Counted from the stretch's first letter, positions 38,539-48,245 are shown. The stretch: DNA of 64,000 bases from Candidatus Poribacteria bacterium (GCA_022828145.1 JAJEJA010000047.1:1-64000); one strand, 5' to 3'. A program made the numbers and translations. Notes: generated by a model from the sequence alone, not told the origin.

Positions 38539-39177
38539 TTATTCACTTTCGCTGCGTTCACGTATTGTGATATTCACTATTTTGTCATCTTGTACAATCT
38601 TGTCTAATACATCCAAACCCTTAATGACTTTTCCGAGTGTGGTATAGTCTTCACCAAGGAGTATAGCATCTTTACAGATAAAGAATTCATCACCGTCGGA
38701 GACGGTTGCCCCTTCTTCCTTTGCCATTAGGACAACGCCTCTTACAAGGGGTTTCTCGCTTTTCTCAATTGGCAGTGTCTCATTTGAGAATGTTGAACCT
38801 GCCTGAATGACGAGTTCTTCAACACGATGAAAGGGTTCGTTTCTGTAGAATCCCTTACTTGCATTTTTGATGAAGTGTTTTGAAGTGTTTGGGGCATCAG
38901 CAGCATAAAATTCAAATTCAATGTTGCCTTTAGCGGTTTCAATGACAGCGATTGCTTTCGCTGGGTCAATCTGCGGTTCGGGTTCTTTCTTCTCAGGTTC
39001 CGCAGTCTGTTCAGCAACTGTTTCGGATTCTGTTTGTGTGTCGGCAGTGTCGGTCTGCGTATCGGATTCCGTAGTCTTTTTGTCTTGTTGCGCACAACTG
39101 GACAAGAAAATTACAAACAGAGCGGTTAATATCAAGAGTGCACGTCTGAATTGGTTAGTTTTTTGTAGCCTTAACAT
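38539..39177 (-). CDS. Cyclophilin-type peptidyl-prolyl isomerase, lipoprotein (copy 2)
   Basis: About 212 residues from the ATG at 39177, chosen because GGAGG lies upstream and the product then opens with a short basic run, a hydrophobic segment and the lipobox LSSC. An acidic Thr/Glu linker (TESDTQTDTADTQTES) follows. The cyclophilin domain (about 75-210) has FEFYAADAPN, FHRV and KGLDVLDKIV, though the active-site region is shorter than in copy 1. The start lies inside the end of the upstream gene (overlap of 23 bases), so the two are translationally coupled. Role: periplasmic protein folding. Confidence 0.88.
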   Translation of the reverse strand: MLRLQKTNQFRRALLILTALFVIFLSSCAQQDKKTTESDTQTDTADTQTESETVAEQTAEPEKKEPEPQIDPAKAIAVIETAKGNIEFEFYAADAPNTSKHFIKNASKGFYRNEPFHRVEELVIQAGSTFSNETLPIEKSEKPLVRGVVLMAKEEGATVSDGDEFFICKDAILLGEDYTTLGKVIKGLDVLDKIVQDDKIVNITIRERSESE

Positions 39178-39721
39178 GTTTTGACTTTGCCTCCAATCGT
39201 ATGGAAGTAATGACATCGCCTACTACGAGCGTATCCACGATCTCCATGCCTTGTATTACGCCGCCGAATGTGGTGTAGTTTCCATCGAGATGGGGTTGCG
39301 GTTTTAGACAGATGTAAAATTGACTTCCAGATGAGTTTGGTAAACTTGATCGTGCCATCGCCACTGTCCCTCTTAGGTGTTTCTGCTGCTCTGGGTTTGT
39401 GTATTCATCTTCAATTGTCCAACCGGGTCCCCCGTATCCATCACCATTCGGACAGCCACCTTGAACAATATTCAATCCAGGATTATTTTCTATACGATGG
39501 AATATTAATCCATCGTAGAAGTTCATGCCAATCAATTTTTGGAAGTTTTCTACTGCAATAGGTGCAGACTCGGTATAGAATTCAATTACAAAAGTGCCTT
39601 TTTCAGTTTTTACGACTGCGACTTGTTCTTTAGCCTCTTTACCAAAAGGCAAGATTGCACAACCTGTTACTGTTTGTAAAATTACAATTGTGGATAATAG
39701 ATAAACAAATTTTTTCATCAA
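39155..39721 (-). CDS. Cyclophilin-type peptidyl-prolyl isomerase, lipoprotein (copy 1)
   Basis: 188 residues with a lipobox VTGC after a 20-residue signal. The cyclophilin fold is complete: FVIEFYTESAPIAVENFQ, FYDGLIFHRIE, VQGGCPNGDGYGGPG, HLRGTVAMAR, SGSQFYICL and the TTFGGVIQGMEIVD end. The catalytic Arg (FHRIE) and the Gln-Gly loop are present. Anchored in the outer or inner membrane facing the periplasm, it should speed folding of exported proteins. Overlaps copy 2 downstream. A LamG gene is 13 bases upstream on the same strand. Confidence 0.92.
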   Translation of the reverse strand: MMKKFVYLLSTIVILQTVTGCAILPFGKEAKEQVAVVKTEKGTFVIEFYTESAPIAVENFQKLIGMNFYDGLIFHRIENNPGLNIVQGGCPNGDGYGGPGWTIEDEYTNPEQQKHLRGTVAMARSSLPNSSGSQFYICLKPQPHLDGNYTTFGGVIQGMEIVDTLVVGDVITSIRLEAKSKHVKATKN

Positions 39722-39734
39722 TTTTCCTTATGTG

Positions 39735-40532
39735 TTAGTTTCCTTGTTTTATAAGTGCCCATGTCGTCGTTAATTTATCTTGCGGGATCACACTTGCTGC
39801 CTGTGGGTTTTCCATGTCCGCTTGGAGTTCGTCTACGGTAAGTGGATAGTTGTACATTTTAATTTCGTCAAGTGCGCCGTTGATGAACCGTTGGTTTCCG
39901 CCGCGAGCACCGATAAACAGGGGTTCATTGTTTCCGGTAAGTGTACCTTTGCATTCCAGTTCTTTATTGAGTTCACCATCAATGAATAACTTAATGGTTG
40001 TGCCATCCCATGTGCCTGCAAGGTGGTGCCATTTTTCGTCCTGTATACTGCTCCCAATATTTGCTTCGCGACAGCCTGCAGGTAAATCAAAGAACTGTAG
40101 GAGCGAACCGCCTCTATACCATGCAGCAAGTGTATAGAGTCCTGCTTTCCATGTAGTGCCTTTTTCAACACCGGTTTGCACATCACTTCCTGGACCGCCG
40201 GCACTGGGACGTATATTTGTCCAGAAATGGATAGTTATACCATCAACCATATCCAAGCTATCATTATCAGGGATTTCTCCCCAAGATGCGCCATCAAATT
40301 CAAGTGCTTTTCCATACTTTCCGGTGATCAGTTCAACATCTCCCTGAAATGTTGCATCATTCCCGAACTTTGAAATATCTTCTGCGACATCTCCTCTAAG
40401 CTCATCAAATGTGAGATGTAGGACGAGATCATTTGCAGAACAGATAGCTGTCGTCATAAACACAGCAGCGAAAAAGAATACGAACCAGGCAGATTTAGTA
40501 AGAATTGTCGGACTGAGTGAGAAGTGTTTCAT
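39735..40532 (-). CDS. Secreted LamG/ConA-like lectin domain protein (second copy)
   Basis: 265 residues; signal peptide about 1-33 (cleavage near CSAND). One Laminin_G_3 domain with LVLHLTFDELRGDVAEDISKFG, ITIHFWTN, KWHHLAGTWDG and ALDEIKMYNYPL. The C-terminus DKLTTTWALIKQGN shares the KLTTTW tag with the protein at 10650-11432. The two proteins are paralogs over the whole domain. AGAGG lies 8 bases before the ATG. Probably binds glycans outside the cell, and may be co-transcribed with the two cyclophilins below. Confidence 0.9.
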   Translation of the reverse strand: MKHFSLSPTILTKSAWFVFFFAAVFMTTAICSANDLVLHLTFDELRGDVAEDISKFGNDATFQGDVELITGKYGKALEFDGASWGEIPDNDSLDMVDGITIHFWTNIRPSAGGPGSDVQTGVEKGTTWKAGLYTLAAWYRGGSLLQFFDLPAGCREANIGSSIQDEKWHHLAGTWDGTTIKLFIDGELNKELECKGTLTGNNEPLFIGARGGNQRFINGALDEIKMYNYPLTVDELQADMENPQAASVIPQDKLTTTWALIKQGN

Positions 40533-40688
40533 TTATATACCTCTAATATATAATAAACATCATAAACGTGCTTATATTGTGTTTCATGTATGATTTAGGA
40601 CATTATGTTTTTCAATAAATCATCATCTCAAAAGGTTTCTAATCATTAAGACTACCAAAATTCCTTGAAAAAGTCAATATTTTCTTTT

Positions 40689-40853
40689 TTAGATATAAGT
40701 GTGTGTGTTCGCAAACAGAAAAAGAAGAGTCATCATTCCAACACAAAACAAAATACCGGTGATCCATAGGATTACAGTTGTGAAACCTTTAAATGGTTCC
40801 CAATTTCTCCTGTTTCTCTTATATTTCGTGTTCCAATCCCTTTTTATTATCAT
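40689..40853 (-). CDS. Possible small single-pass membrane protein
   Basis: A 54-residue frame from an ATG with AAGGA 7 bases upstream. Residues 1-22 are basic and aromatic (KRDWNTKYKRNRRNWEP) and about 25-48 form one hydrophobic helix (VILWITGILFCVGMMTLLFLF). It could be a real cytoplasmic-anchored small protein. No neighbour explains it and there is no homology I can name, so a chance frame is possible. Confidence 0.42.
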   Translation of the reverse strand: MIIKRDWNTKYKRNRRNWEPFKGFTTVILWITGILFCVGMMTLLFLFANTHTYI

Positions 40854-41228
40854 GTTCAAATTCCTTAAATGCATAACGTTGAATGAATTTTCAGTATTCA
40901 CCATTGAGTAAACTAAAGAGTCAGTTCTACAAGGCAAGAACTCATCATTTCTTCTACCTCCTGTCGTGTATCGTCGTACAGCGGTCCTGAAAGAGCTGCT
41001 CGATTACGTATGTTTAAGTACAAGACACTAAGAATCTCTTGTATTTTAACACATGGATTGTGTATAGTAAAGGGAAATAGCTTATTAACATCATTTGTCT
41101 GATGTATTGATTGACATCTATCCTATAATATGTTAGATTGCATTAGTACTTAGCCCAGAGAGCATAACGAAACCAATAGATGACATTAGTAATTGGCTGA
41201 TAAGATGAATTGATTAAGGAGAAAACCT
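40854..41228. other. Intergenic region, no gene seen
   Basis: Between the small membrane frame and the ABM-family gene the sequence is AT-rich. TATAAT at 41124-41129 sits about 100 bases upstream of the next start, but no well-spaced -35 box is visible; the TTGACA at 41111 is too close to it. AAGGAG at 41216-41221 is the ribosome site of the next gene. Confidence 0.5.
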
Positions 41229-41546
41229 ATGTATGTTATTATTGCACCGATACAAATTAAAGACGGTCATAGAGATGAATTCATTGAAGCGATGTTGGAT
41301 GATGCCAAAGGGTCAGTTAGGGATGAACCCGGGTGTTTGAGATTTGATGTGATTCAGGACGGGTCAGATGAAAATCGGATATGGTTATACGAGGTATATG
41401 TAGACGAGGACGCTTTCAAGGAACATCTCAAAACACCACACTTCATCAAATGGCGTGATACTGTCAAAGACTGGTTCGCGGATGGAATTCAGGGGGCTGG
41501 TGGCGGCAGCTATAACATCTATCCGCCCGATGAGGATTGGCAATAG
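41229..41546 (+). CDS. Antibiotic biosynthesis monooxygenase (ABM) family protein
   Basis: A 105-residue dimeric ferredoxin-like alpha+beta barrel: YVIIAPIQIKDGHRDEFIEA, then EPGCLRFDVIQD and FKEHLKTPHF. This matches the ABM/YgiN-like class, which includes quinol monooxygenases and LsrG-like isomerases. The conserved EPGC and His in the third strand are present. AAGGAG sits 7 bases before the ATG. It converges with the GGT gene after only one base, so the stops nearly meet. The substrate is unknown. Confidence 0.88.
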   Translation: MYVIIAPIQIKDGHRDEFIEAMLDDAKGSVRDEPGCLRFDVIQDGSDENRIWLYEVYVDEDAFKEHLKTPHFIKWRDTVKDWFADGIQGAGGGSYNIYPPDEDWQ

Positions 41547-41547
41547 A

Positions 41548-43170
41548 TTATGATTCCTCTAAACCATCTGCATGCCTACCAGCAGCTGGATCGCCAGCGG
41601 CATAGTATGTCCCACTGTCCTGATCAACATATAGCATCACAGGCACAGCAACTGGACCGGCCTGCGCCCTAACCTTATGTCCACGGCTTGAAAGTTCATC
41701 ACGCACACCCGTTTTCATACTGTCATTGATCGTTAATGAGCCTGCCTCTTTGAAGGTCTGTTCACGGTTGGGATGTGGATCAAAAGAATCTTGATGATGC
41801 GCGGTTGCAAAGCGAGGTGTCCTAACAGCCGTCTCAGGTAATAGGTCAAACTCAATGAAATTCAGTAGCAAATTCAGCGTTGTTTGATCCTGTAGATCAC
41901 CGCCTGCGACACTTATCGCTAAAATCGGTGTGTCATCTTTGAGGACTAATGTTGGTGTAAGTGTTATCCTCGGCCGTTTACCTGCTTCAATACAGTTCGG
42001 ATGTCCTGGGGTGGTATTGAGACTGCGTAAACGGTTTCCATAACTTACACCTGTTGATCCGCCAAGGTTGTCTTCAAAATGAACATTTGCACTGGGTGTA
42101 GCAGAAACCACATTTCCCCATCTATCAGCAACGACACAAGTTGTGGTTCCGCCAATACCAGGGCGAAATACACCGTCTGTTTTCAAAGGGATCATGTTTT
42201 CAACATCACCAGGTCTAGCTTCGTGTGATGCTTTCTCCATGTCAATGAGAGGACGACGTATCTCAGTATAAGCATCAGATAGCAATCTAGAGATAGGCAC
42301 ATCAACGAAGTCAGGGTCGGCATAATATTCATCTCTATCTGCCATCGCTAACTTGAGTGCTTCTGTTACCACATGTACATAATCTGCTGAGAGGTGGCCC
42401 ATACCTTTTAGATCAAAACCTTCCAACAGACGCAATGCTTGACAGAGATAGGGTCCTTGGGTCCACGGTCCACACTTGTATACGGTATACCCTTTATAGT
42501 CAACTGTCACAGGTTGTTCTACCAAAGTTACGTGTGATGCGAGATCATTCCTACGCAGAAATCCGCCTTTCTCAATATAGAAAGATTCTAATTCATCAGC
42601 GATATCACTGTTGGCACCGTTCCGTCCGTAAAACCGGTCACTTGCTGCTTGGACTTTTTGCTTTCGACTTCCCGATGTATTCTGTTCCTCATCAACCATT
42701 CGTCGCAGTGTCATCGCTAATTTTGGATGCCATTCTCTTTCACCCGTGTCAAGCAGTGCTAAAGTAGGCGATACGATTTCCTCAAACGTCTTTGTTCCGT
42801 ATCGTTTAAGCGTTGTTGTGCATAGGTCTACGACAGATGGAACGGGAGCCATTTTAATGTCTCTGTTCGGTATACCGTTCTCCATATACCAATCAATTGC
42901 ATCCTGAGACATCGGAGCCCGTCCTTGTCCGGAGAGGGATTTGACTTCCTTCTTTTCTGCGTCATATATGAGCAGTGGTACTTCTCCTCCGATTGAACAT
43001 TCGCCGTGGTCTGTCACATTGAGTGCGAGGATAGTTGCTGCTGCGGCATCTGCAGCGTTTCCACCTGCTTCCAAAATTTGGATTCCAGCTTCTACAGCTT
43101 TCATGCCGCCTGCAGCAACGACACCTATTTTACTTGTTGCTTTCCATCCAATATTCTTACTGTTTTGCAT
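41548..43170 (-). CDS. Gamma-glutamyltransferase family protein
   Basis: 540 residues. An Ntn-hydrolase that should cleave itself before the catalytic Thr in GIGGTTTCVVADRWGN (about residue 355), where the family has THxSVVD. The N-terminal VVAAGGMKAVEAGIQILEAGGNAADA and the late GGDLQDQ, ARITLTPTLVL-type segments are typical. No signal peptide is seen, unusual for GGT, which is periplasmic in most bacteria; a cytoplasmic or amidohydrolase-like role is possible. AAGGG precedes the start. Located 35 bases after the TAXI binding protein gene's stop on the same strand. Confidence 0.88.
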   Translation of the reverse strand: MQNSKNIGWKATSKIGVVAAGGMKAVEAGIQILEAGGNAADAAAATILALNVTDHGECSIGGEVPLLIYDAEKKEVKSLSGQGRAPMSQDAIDWYMENGIPNRDIKMAPVPSVVDLCTTTLKRYGTKTFEEIVSPTLALLDTGEREWHPKLAMTLRRMVDEEQNTSGSRKQKVQAASDRFYGRNGANSDIADELESFYIEKGGFLRRNDLASHVTLVEQPVTVDYKGYTVYKCGPWTQGPYLCQALRLLEGFDLKGMGHLSADYVHVVTEALKLAMADRDEYYADPDFVDVPISRLLSDAYTEIRRPLIDMEKASHEARPGDVENMIPLKTDGVFRPGIGGTTTCVVADRWGNVVSATPSANVHFEDNLGGSTGVSYGNRLRSLNTTPGHPNCIEAGKRPRITLTPTLVLKDDTPILAISVAGGDLQDQTTLNLLLNFIEFDLLPETAVRTPRFATAHHQDSFDPHPNREQTFKEAGSLTINDSMKTGVRDELSSRGHKVRAQAGPVAVPVMLYVDQDSGTYYAAGDPAAGRHADGLEES

Positions 43171-43205
43171 CTATTGCCCTTACATTGCCGTTCAAATATC
43201 GTTGA

Positions 43206-44249
43206 TCAAATATCGTCTTCCACTGGTATTGTACGTTTATCATCTTCCACTGGCATTGCACGTTTGGGAATTTCTACACCTTGTTCCTGCCAGAACCTAT
43301 ATGCGCCGTTGTGTAATGGAATGACAAACGCTTTCTCAGCATTCTCTATTGTCATATCTGATGCTGCTGTATTCGTTTGAACCATTACTTGATGTCCTTT
43401 GTCTGAATAAATATGCTTTATAATGTTATAGATGATTTCATCTGGAACTGCCTTGTTTGCAATCAGCACAGTCGGCATCATGACCGTTTTTACTGTTTCT
43501 ACCTTTCCTCCGTAAGCGCCCTCAGGTAAACTTGCTGGATAATAATACGGATATTTGTCGTAGAGACCGTGTTTTGTAGCAGGTGTATCCAGATCAATCA
43601 TTCGGATGGATTTCATCGTTGTCAATGCAATTATTGCACTATTCGGCACACTGACTAACCACATGAAACCTTTAACTTGTCCATCTTGGAGTTCTTGTGC
43701 AGCAGAATCCCCTCCCCTATATATTGGTGTAAATTGTCCCCAGATACCGGCGGCTCTTGCCAATCGTTCCAATGTTTTGGCAGTACCAGATCCTGGTGCA
43801 CCACAAGCAATTTTTTTACCAACAATATCTTCAAAATCATGTATATTGCTGTTCTGAAGTGTTGAGAATTGTCCGTAGGCAAAATAAAGAAGTGTTACCA
43901 TTCTAATATCTGTCTTGGGACCCCCTTCTGCGAATATCTCTTCCCCGTTGTATCCGAGAGAACTCTCCGATGCAAAGACAACACCGAGCGCATTTTTGTC
44001 CTCGTTGACACGACGTGTATTCTCCACTGAACCTGCAGACGCGACGATTGATAGTTTCAACGTAGGCTCACGGTGTTTGACAACTTGATTAATGCCCCCT
44101 GCAAATTGAGAGAAACTTCCACCGATTACACCACCATAGATTGTTAACCACTTCTTGTCCTGTTTGTCACCACAACCGGAAAAGACTATTAACAGCACTG
44201 TGACAAGACAGATACATGGATACAGAAAGAACTGCATTTTTTTGTGCAT
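43206..44249 (-). CDS. TAXI-family TRAP transporter solute-binding lipoprotein
   Basis: 347 residues. The signal peptide ends in the lipobox IVFSGC. The TAXI core has IYGGVIGGSFSQFAGGINQ, AGSVENTRRV, VTLLYFAYGQF, GAPGSGTAKTLERL and MPTVLIANKAVPDEI. It should bind an organic acid for a TRAP transporter, but no membrane subunits lie nearby. The last residues are tandemly repeated (MPVEDDKR then IPVEDDI) from a 27-base duplication at about 43210-43262. AAGGATGG precedes the ATG. Confidence 0.9.
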   Translation of the reverse strand: MHKKMQFFLYPCICLVTVLLIVFSGCGDKQDKKWLTIYGGVIGGSFSQFAGGINQVVKHREPTLKLSIVASAGSVENTRRVNEDKNALGVVFASESSLGYNGEEIFAEGGPKTDIRMVTLLYFAYGQFSTLQNSNIHDFEDIVGKKIACGAPGSGTAKTLERLARAAGIWGQFTPIYRGGDSAAQELQDGQVKGFMWLVSVPNSAIIALTTMKSIRMIDLDTPATKHGLYDKYPYYYPASLPEGAYGGKVETVKTVMMPTVLIANKAVPDEIIYNIIKHIYSDKGHQVMVQTNTAASDMTIENAEKAFVIPLHNGAYRFWQEQGVEIPKRAMPVEDDKRTIPVEDDI

Positions 44250-44352
44250 AATACCATCCTTCTATTATTAAAAATCATTGGTAGATAATACCAAACCTGA
44301 CTAAATAAATCAAGTATTTTTCTTGTCATAATCCAGCTATGTCTACTCCTTC

Positions 44353-44397
44353 TCTTTAGTGGACGGCACACGGCGTGTGCCTACTACTATTAAGTCC
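44353..44397 (-). repeat. GGCAC palindrome repeat, inverted copy
   Basis: GGACGGCACACGGCGTGTGC followed by CTACTACTATTAAG is an inverted copy of the TAGTAGGCAC family. Its palindromic core (GCACACGGCGTGTGC) carries changes on both arms that keep the pairing. It lies in the short gap between two divergent genes (44250-44498). Confidence 0.65.
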
Positions 44398-44498
44398 AAT
44401 GAGATTGAATTATTTATGCACACGCCTCAGAAAAATTTGCTATCTTCTTTAGCGTATACTATAATTTATTCACAATTAATATTCAAGGAGAATTGTCA

Positions 44499-45347
44499 GT
44501 GCAAGAATACATAAGATTAGCAATTATCGCTATAATACTTTGTATGGTGTCCTTTGCCGGTTGCAATAAAATGCAACAAGTGGAAGGAACTGCTATACAG
44601 AATGCAGAATCATTAGAAATGGAAGAGCAGAAATCAACTGAGGCAATACCTGTTGAAATCATAGATAGTTCAGCAGATGTATTAATTTACGTGGGTAAAA
44701 GTCTGTGGATCAGGCAGGAACATGCAATAGTTGAAGCAGACATAACAAAACGTCTTTTGGAATCAGAGGATATTCAAGTAGAGATAACGGAAAGTAAGGA
44801 AACTGTCAGAGATTGGATGCTTAAAACAACTGGAAACGGTGTCGTGAACGTCTGTATCCTTTACGGTATTTTACCATCCACAATCTATGCCTCGGGAAAT
44901 GCACAACCCGATGGTTCAGTCGTTGAAAACTGGATCGAAACAACGGATGGTGATACAGTTTTGAATCACGCAGATTATTTTGGCTATAACAGTTCAGAAG
45001 GTACAGCCAATGAGCGGGGTGCAATGCAAAACTTGATGGACCTACCCGATATTGAGATCAATGTCTATGAACATAACATAGAGATGGTTGTGACCGCAGA
45101 AGGTAGCATTCTAACACCGAGTTTGGGTAATTTTGGTTCAGATAGACCCTTTCCTTTAAATGAACTTGATGCTGGCTGGTATGCTGAAAAGGTTTTTGCG
45201 ACTGATTCACAGGGAATCTTAGCAGACCCAATCATTGTGCGTGACAGGGACCGTGGCAGATTAGCAATTGTTTTTCATACACTCTATAAGAATGATCCAA
45301 AAGGGGAAGTTGCTGCGGAAATAATCAAGTTCCTTCTAACAGAATAG
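44499..45347 (+). CDS. Hypothetical lipoprotein of unknown function
   Basis: About 282 residues. The GTG at 44499 is 8 bases from AAGGAG; an in-frame TTG at 44493 is too close. The signal peptide ends in the lipobox SFAGC. After a Glu-rich linker (about 25-50), a Rossmann-like fold is suggested by VLIYVGKSLWIRQEH, VVNVCILYGILP and IEINVYEHNIEMVV. The region GNAQPDGSVVENWIETTDGD and NHADYFGYNSSEG are distinctive. I do not recognise a family, and no catalytic set is certain. Confidence 0.7.
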   Translation: MQEYIRLAIIAIILCMVSFAGCNKMQQVEGTAIQNAESLEMEEQKSTEAIPVEIIDSSADVLIYVGKSLWIRQEHAIVEADITKRLLESEDIQVEITESKETVRDWMLKTTGNGVVNVCILYGILPSTIYASGNAQPDGSVVENWIETTDGDTVLNHADYFGYNSSEGTANERGAMQNLMDLPDIEINVYEHNIEMVVTAEGSILTPSLGNFGSDRPFPLNELDAGWYAEKVFATDSQGILADPIIVRDRDRGRLAIVFHTLYKNDPKGEVAAEIIKFLLTE

Positions 45348-45378
45348 TGATATTTTGTAGGTCGGATAGAACAGCATA

Positions 45379-46347
45379 TCATTGATGCATCTCTACAAGA
45401 AAGCCGAGATCTTTTTTTTCTGCCTCTTTCAGAACTGCTGCTGCTGCGACTGCATCTTGTACGGCTACACCTACTGATTTGAAAAAGGTGATTTCATCGT
45501 CTGCTTGTCTACCGGGTTTATTTCCATTAACGATTTCACCAATTTCTGCATCTGCTTCTACGTTTGGAATAATCAGCTCCCCCGCTTCTTCTGAGCAGGC
45601 TTCGCGCGAATCTACAACGATGCGATTTGCACGTCTGATAGTTGTCGTATCAACTTCGCGTTTCTCTGGAACAAACGTACCGACCGCTGTGATGTGTGTG
45701 CCTGCTTTTAGATCGTTACCATCAAAGAGTGGAGAGGCGGATGTTGTTGCACAGATAACGATATCGGCATCCATAACCACTTCCTGGGGTGTAGATGTGA
45801 GATTGACTTCGGGAGCATTATCCCAAGTTGTAATTTCTGAAGCGAGTTGTTGTGCTGAAGATTGTGTGCGACTGATGAGATTTACACACGTAATGTCCCT
45901 GACATTCATAACGGCTTGGAGTTGTGCTCTTGCTTGCACACCTGCTCCGAAGAGTCCAACTCTCTTTGCGTTGTGTCGTGCAAGTAGGTCTGCTGCTACA
46001 CCACCCCCTGCTCCCGTGCGTATCGCGGTAATGCTTGTACCATCCATAAACGCTTTCGGAAGCCCTGTCTCAGGATCAAGCACTAATACTGTCGCAGTGA
46101 TACGCGGTAGATTGATGTCTGGATTTTCGTCATAGACAGAGACGACTTTGATCCCGAACTCGCTGTTTTCAGGTAAATAGGCAGGCATTATGAGCGTGAC
46201 ACCTTTGTCAGAGGTGATATGTTGTCGTGGCGGCGCAATTGCTTTACCCGCTGAAAGTTGACTGTATGCATGACGCATTGCCGCAATTGCTTTGGACATT
46301 GGCAGTGCTGCACGAACATCAGCGGCGGATAGGATTCTTATTGCCAT
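45379..46347 (-). CDS. Ornithine cyclodeaminase / mu-crystallin family protein
   Basis: 322 residues with the OCD_Mu_crystall fold: MRHAYSQLSAGKAIAPPR, GVTLIMPAYLP, the Rossmann loop VGLFGAGVQARAQL (about 126), and DIVICATTSASPLF. Members act as ornithine cyclodeaminases, delta-1-pyrroline-2-carboxylate reductases or related NAD(P)-dependent imine reductases. It starts 6 bases after the stop of the enolase-superfamily gene and is co-transcribed with it. This pairing is known from hydroxyproline and imino acid degradation, which I offer only as a hypothesis. Confidence 0.9.
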   Translation of the reverse strand: MAIRILSAADVRAALPMSKAIAAMRHAYSQLSAGKAIAPPRQHITSDKGVTLIMPAYLPENSEFGIKVVSVYDENPDINLPRITATVLVLDPETGLPKAFMDGTSITAIRTGAGGGVAADLLARHNAKRVGLFGAGVQARAQLQAVMNVRDITCVNLISRTQSSAQQLASEITTWDNAPEVNLTSTPQEVVMDADIVICATTSASPLFDGNDLKAGTHITAVGTFVPEKREVDTTTIRRANRIVVDSREACSEEAGELIIPNVEADAEIGEIVNGNKPGRQADDEITFFKSVGVAVQDAVAAAAVLKEAEKKDLGFLVEMHQ

Positions 46348-46353
46348 ATAACT

Positions 46354-47457
46354 TCACTCTACTTGAACGACGACTTCTCCTAATACGCTCATATCTGGTG
46401 TGATTCCCAATCCCGGTTGTGTGGACGCAGCCATTCTCCCGTTCACTCTTTGGGGTGCCCCTTCAGCAGTGCTGACGGTGACATAACTATTGAAATCGGT
46501 TGCTGTGAATAAGAATTCTGTGGGGGTGCTATGTGCAAGATGTGCGATTGCAGCGGTTGTTATATCGCCTCCCCAACTATCCTCAATCGTCATCGCTATA
46601 CCGAGTTCAACGCACAAGTCTCTTGCGAGTTTTGCTCTGGTGAGTCCCCCAAATTTACTGATCTTTATGTTGACAACATCCATGGCGCGGTCAGCATGAC
46701 CACGTAATAAGACGTGTATACTATCAATTGTCTCATCAAGTATAAATGGGTGATCTGTGCGTTCACGGATAGCAAGGCATTCCTGATATGATAGACACGG
46801 TTGTTCAATGTATACATCTACGCTACTTACACCTCTGACGACGCGGGTTGCTTGATGCATCAACCAACCAGTATTTGCATCTGCGATGAGAACATCCCCA
46901 GGTTCCATCAGTTCGGAGACAGCGTGAATCCGTTCTATATCGGTATCTGGGTCTCCACCGACTTTCAACTGGAATTTGCGATATCCTTCGGCACGGTAAG
47001 CAGCAACCTTTTCCGCCATCTCTTCGGGAGATTGTTGAGAGATTGCGCGATATAACATAAAATCATCTCCATATCTCCCTCCGAGTAACGTGCAAACGGA
47101 TGTGTTTGATATTTTGCCAAGTATATCCCAACACGCTATGTCTATACCTGATTTTATGTATGGATGTCCTTTGAGCGCGACATCCATGAATTGATTGAGA
47201 GGTAGCAACTGTGTTGGGTCTTTACCGATAAGGTGTGGTGCAAGTTCGGTGATACCCGTGCGGACACCTTTTGCATAAGCGGGAAGATAGAAGGGGCCCA
47301 ACGGACATACCTCCCCGTAACCCGTTATGCCTTCATCTGTTTCAACAGCGATGATTGTGCTATCAAAGACTGAAACGGATTTTCCGCCAGACCAATTATA
47401 GCTGCCTTCGTGGAGTGGTAGATCAACTTTATATGCTTTAATACTGCGAATTTTCAC
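46354..47457 (-). CDS. Mandelate racemase/muconate lactonizing enzyme family protein
   Basis: Enolase-superfamily enzyme, 367 residues. Metal ligands appear in LIADANTGW (Asp), YIEQPC (Glu) and ILDETID (Asp/Glu). The first active-site strand reads FQLKVGG, with the second Lys of the KxK kept and the first replaced by Gln. The opposite side has [11 protein letters not shown] (Lys). This pattern fits MLE-subgroup dehydratases or epimerases. It starts with GTG 7 bases after GGAG and ends 6 bases before the ornithine cyclodeaminase-like gene, so they form a catabolic pair. Confidence 0.9.
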   Translation of the reverse strand: MKIRSIKAYKVDLPLHEGSYNWSGGKSVSVFDSTIIAVETDEGITGYGEVCPLGPFYLPAYAKGVRTGITELAPHLIGKDPTQLLPLNQFMDVALKGHPYIKSGIDIACWDILGKISNTSVCTLLGGRYGDDFMLYRAISQQSPEEMAEKVAAYRAEGYRKFQLKVGGDPDTDIERIHAVSELMEPGDVLIADANTGWLMHQATRVVRGVSSVDVYIEQPCLSYQECLAIRERTDHPFILDETIDSIHVLLRGHADRAMDVVNIKISKFGGLTRAKLARDLCVELGIAMTIEDSWGGDITTAAIAHLAHSTPTEFLFTATDFNSYVTVSTAEGAPQRVNGRMAASTQPGLGITPDMSVLGEVVVQVE

Positions 47458-47471
47458 ATAGTCTCCAAAGT

Positions 47472-47511
47472 CTTAAAAGTAGTAGGCACACTCCGTGTGC
47501 CGTTCTTACAA
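47472..47511 (+). repeat. GGCAC palindrome repeat
   Basis: TTAAAAGTAGTAGGCACACT then CCGTGTGCCGTTCTTA. The core GGCACAC-TCC-GTGTGCC is palindromic, with compensating changes relative to the GGCACTC copies at 25747, 31524, 62407 and 63126. It lies between two minus-strand genes (47458-47513). Confidence 0.7.
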
Positions 47512-47513
47512 TA

Positions 47514-48245
47514 TTAATTACCGCTGCGTGGTACTTGTGCGATGATGCGGTCAGCAAGTTTTGAGAATGGTAGACTTTGGAGATAGACGGTACCTGTTCC
47601 CTGTAGTGTTGCAAGAAATAACCCCTCACCACCAAAGAACATTGACTTTAGACCTTTGGTCATCTCTATATCATATTGCACACCGGCTGTGAAGGCGACA
47701 AGACACCCCGTGTCGACACGTATTATTTCATTATTGAGTTCTTTTTTGATAACACTGCCACCAGCGTGAATAAAAGCCATGCCGTCCCCGCGTAGGGATT
47801 GGAGGATAAAACCTTCTCCGCCGAAAAATCCTGCACCGAGTTTTCGTGAGAAAGCGATATCGAGTTCAGTACCGAGGGCAGCACATAAAAATGCATCCTT
47901 CTGACAGGTGAGTACGCCACCGATCTCTGATAGGTCTACCGGAATGATGTGCCCGGGATAAGGTGCAGCGAATGCAACTTTTCTCTTATTGCTATTGTGA
48001 TTTGTGAAATGTGTCAAGAACAGAGACTCACCACTGAGTGCCCGTTTACCTGCACCGATGAGTTTTCCCATCAATCCGCCTTCGGGACTGGACCCGTCTC
48101 CCATTTTTGCCTCAAAAGTGATGTCATCCTCCATCCAGTTCATTGCGCCAGCTTCAGCTATTATTGTTTCACCTCTATCAAGTTCCACCTCAACGACTTG
48201 CATGTCGTTTCCAAATATTTCATAATCAACTTCGTGGCTTTGCAT
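47514..48245 (-). CDS. AIM24/TIGR00266-family protein
   Basis: 243 residues of tandem beta-rich repeats: [52 protein letters not shown] and [18 protein letters not shown]. This is the TIGR00266/AIM24 domain, which resembles TRAP-type trimers and is widespread with unclear function. No signal peptide. GAGGA precedes the ATG. The Gly-rich repeats suggest an oligomeric beta barrel. Confidence 0.9.
   Translation of the reverse strand: MQSHEVDYEIFGNDMQVVEVELDRGETIIAEAGAMNWMEDDITFEAKMGDGSSPEGGLMGKLIGAGKRALSGESLFLTHFTNHNSNKRKVAFAAPYPGHIIPVDLSEIGGVLTCQKDAFLCAALGTELDIAFSRKLGAGFFGGEGFILQSLRGDGMAFIHAGGSVIKKELNNEIIRVDTGCLVAFTAGVQYDIEMTKGLKSMFFGGEGLFLATLQGTGTVYLQSLPFSKLADRIIAQVPRSGN

Noticed and set aside
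41111..41129. Promoter for the ABM gene from TTGACA and TATAAT
   Set aside because: The two boxes are only 7 bases apart, too close to act together.
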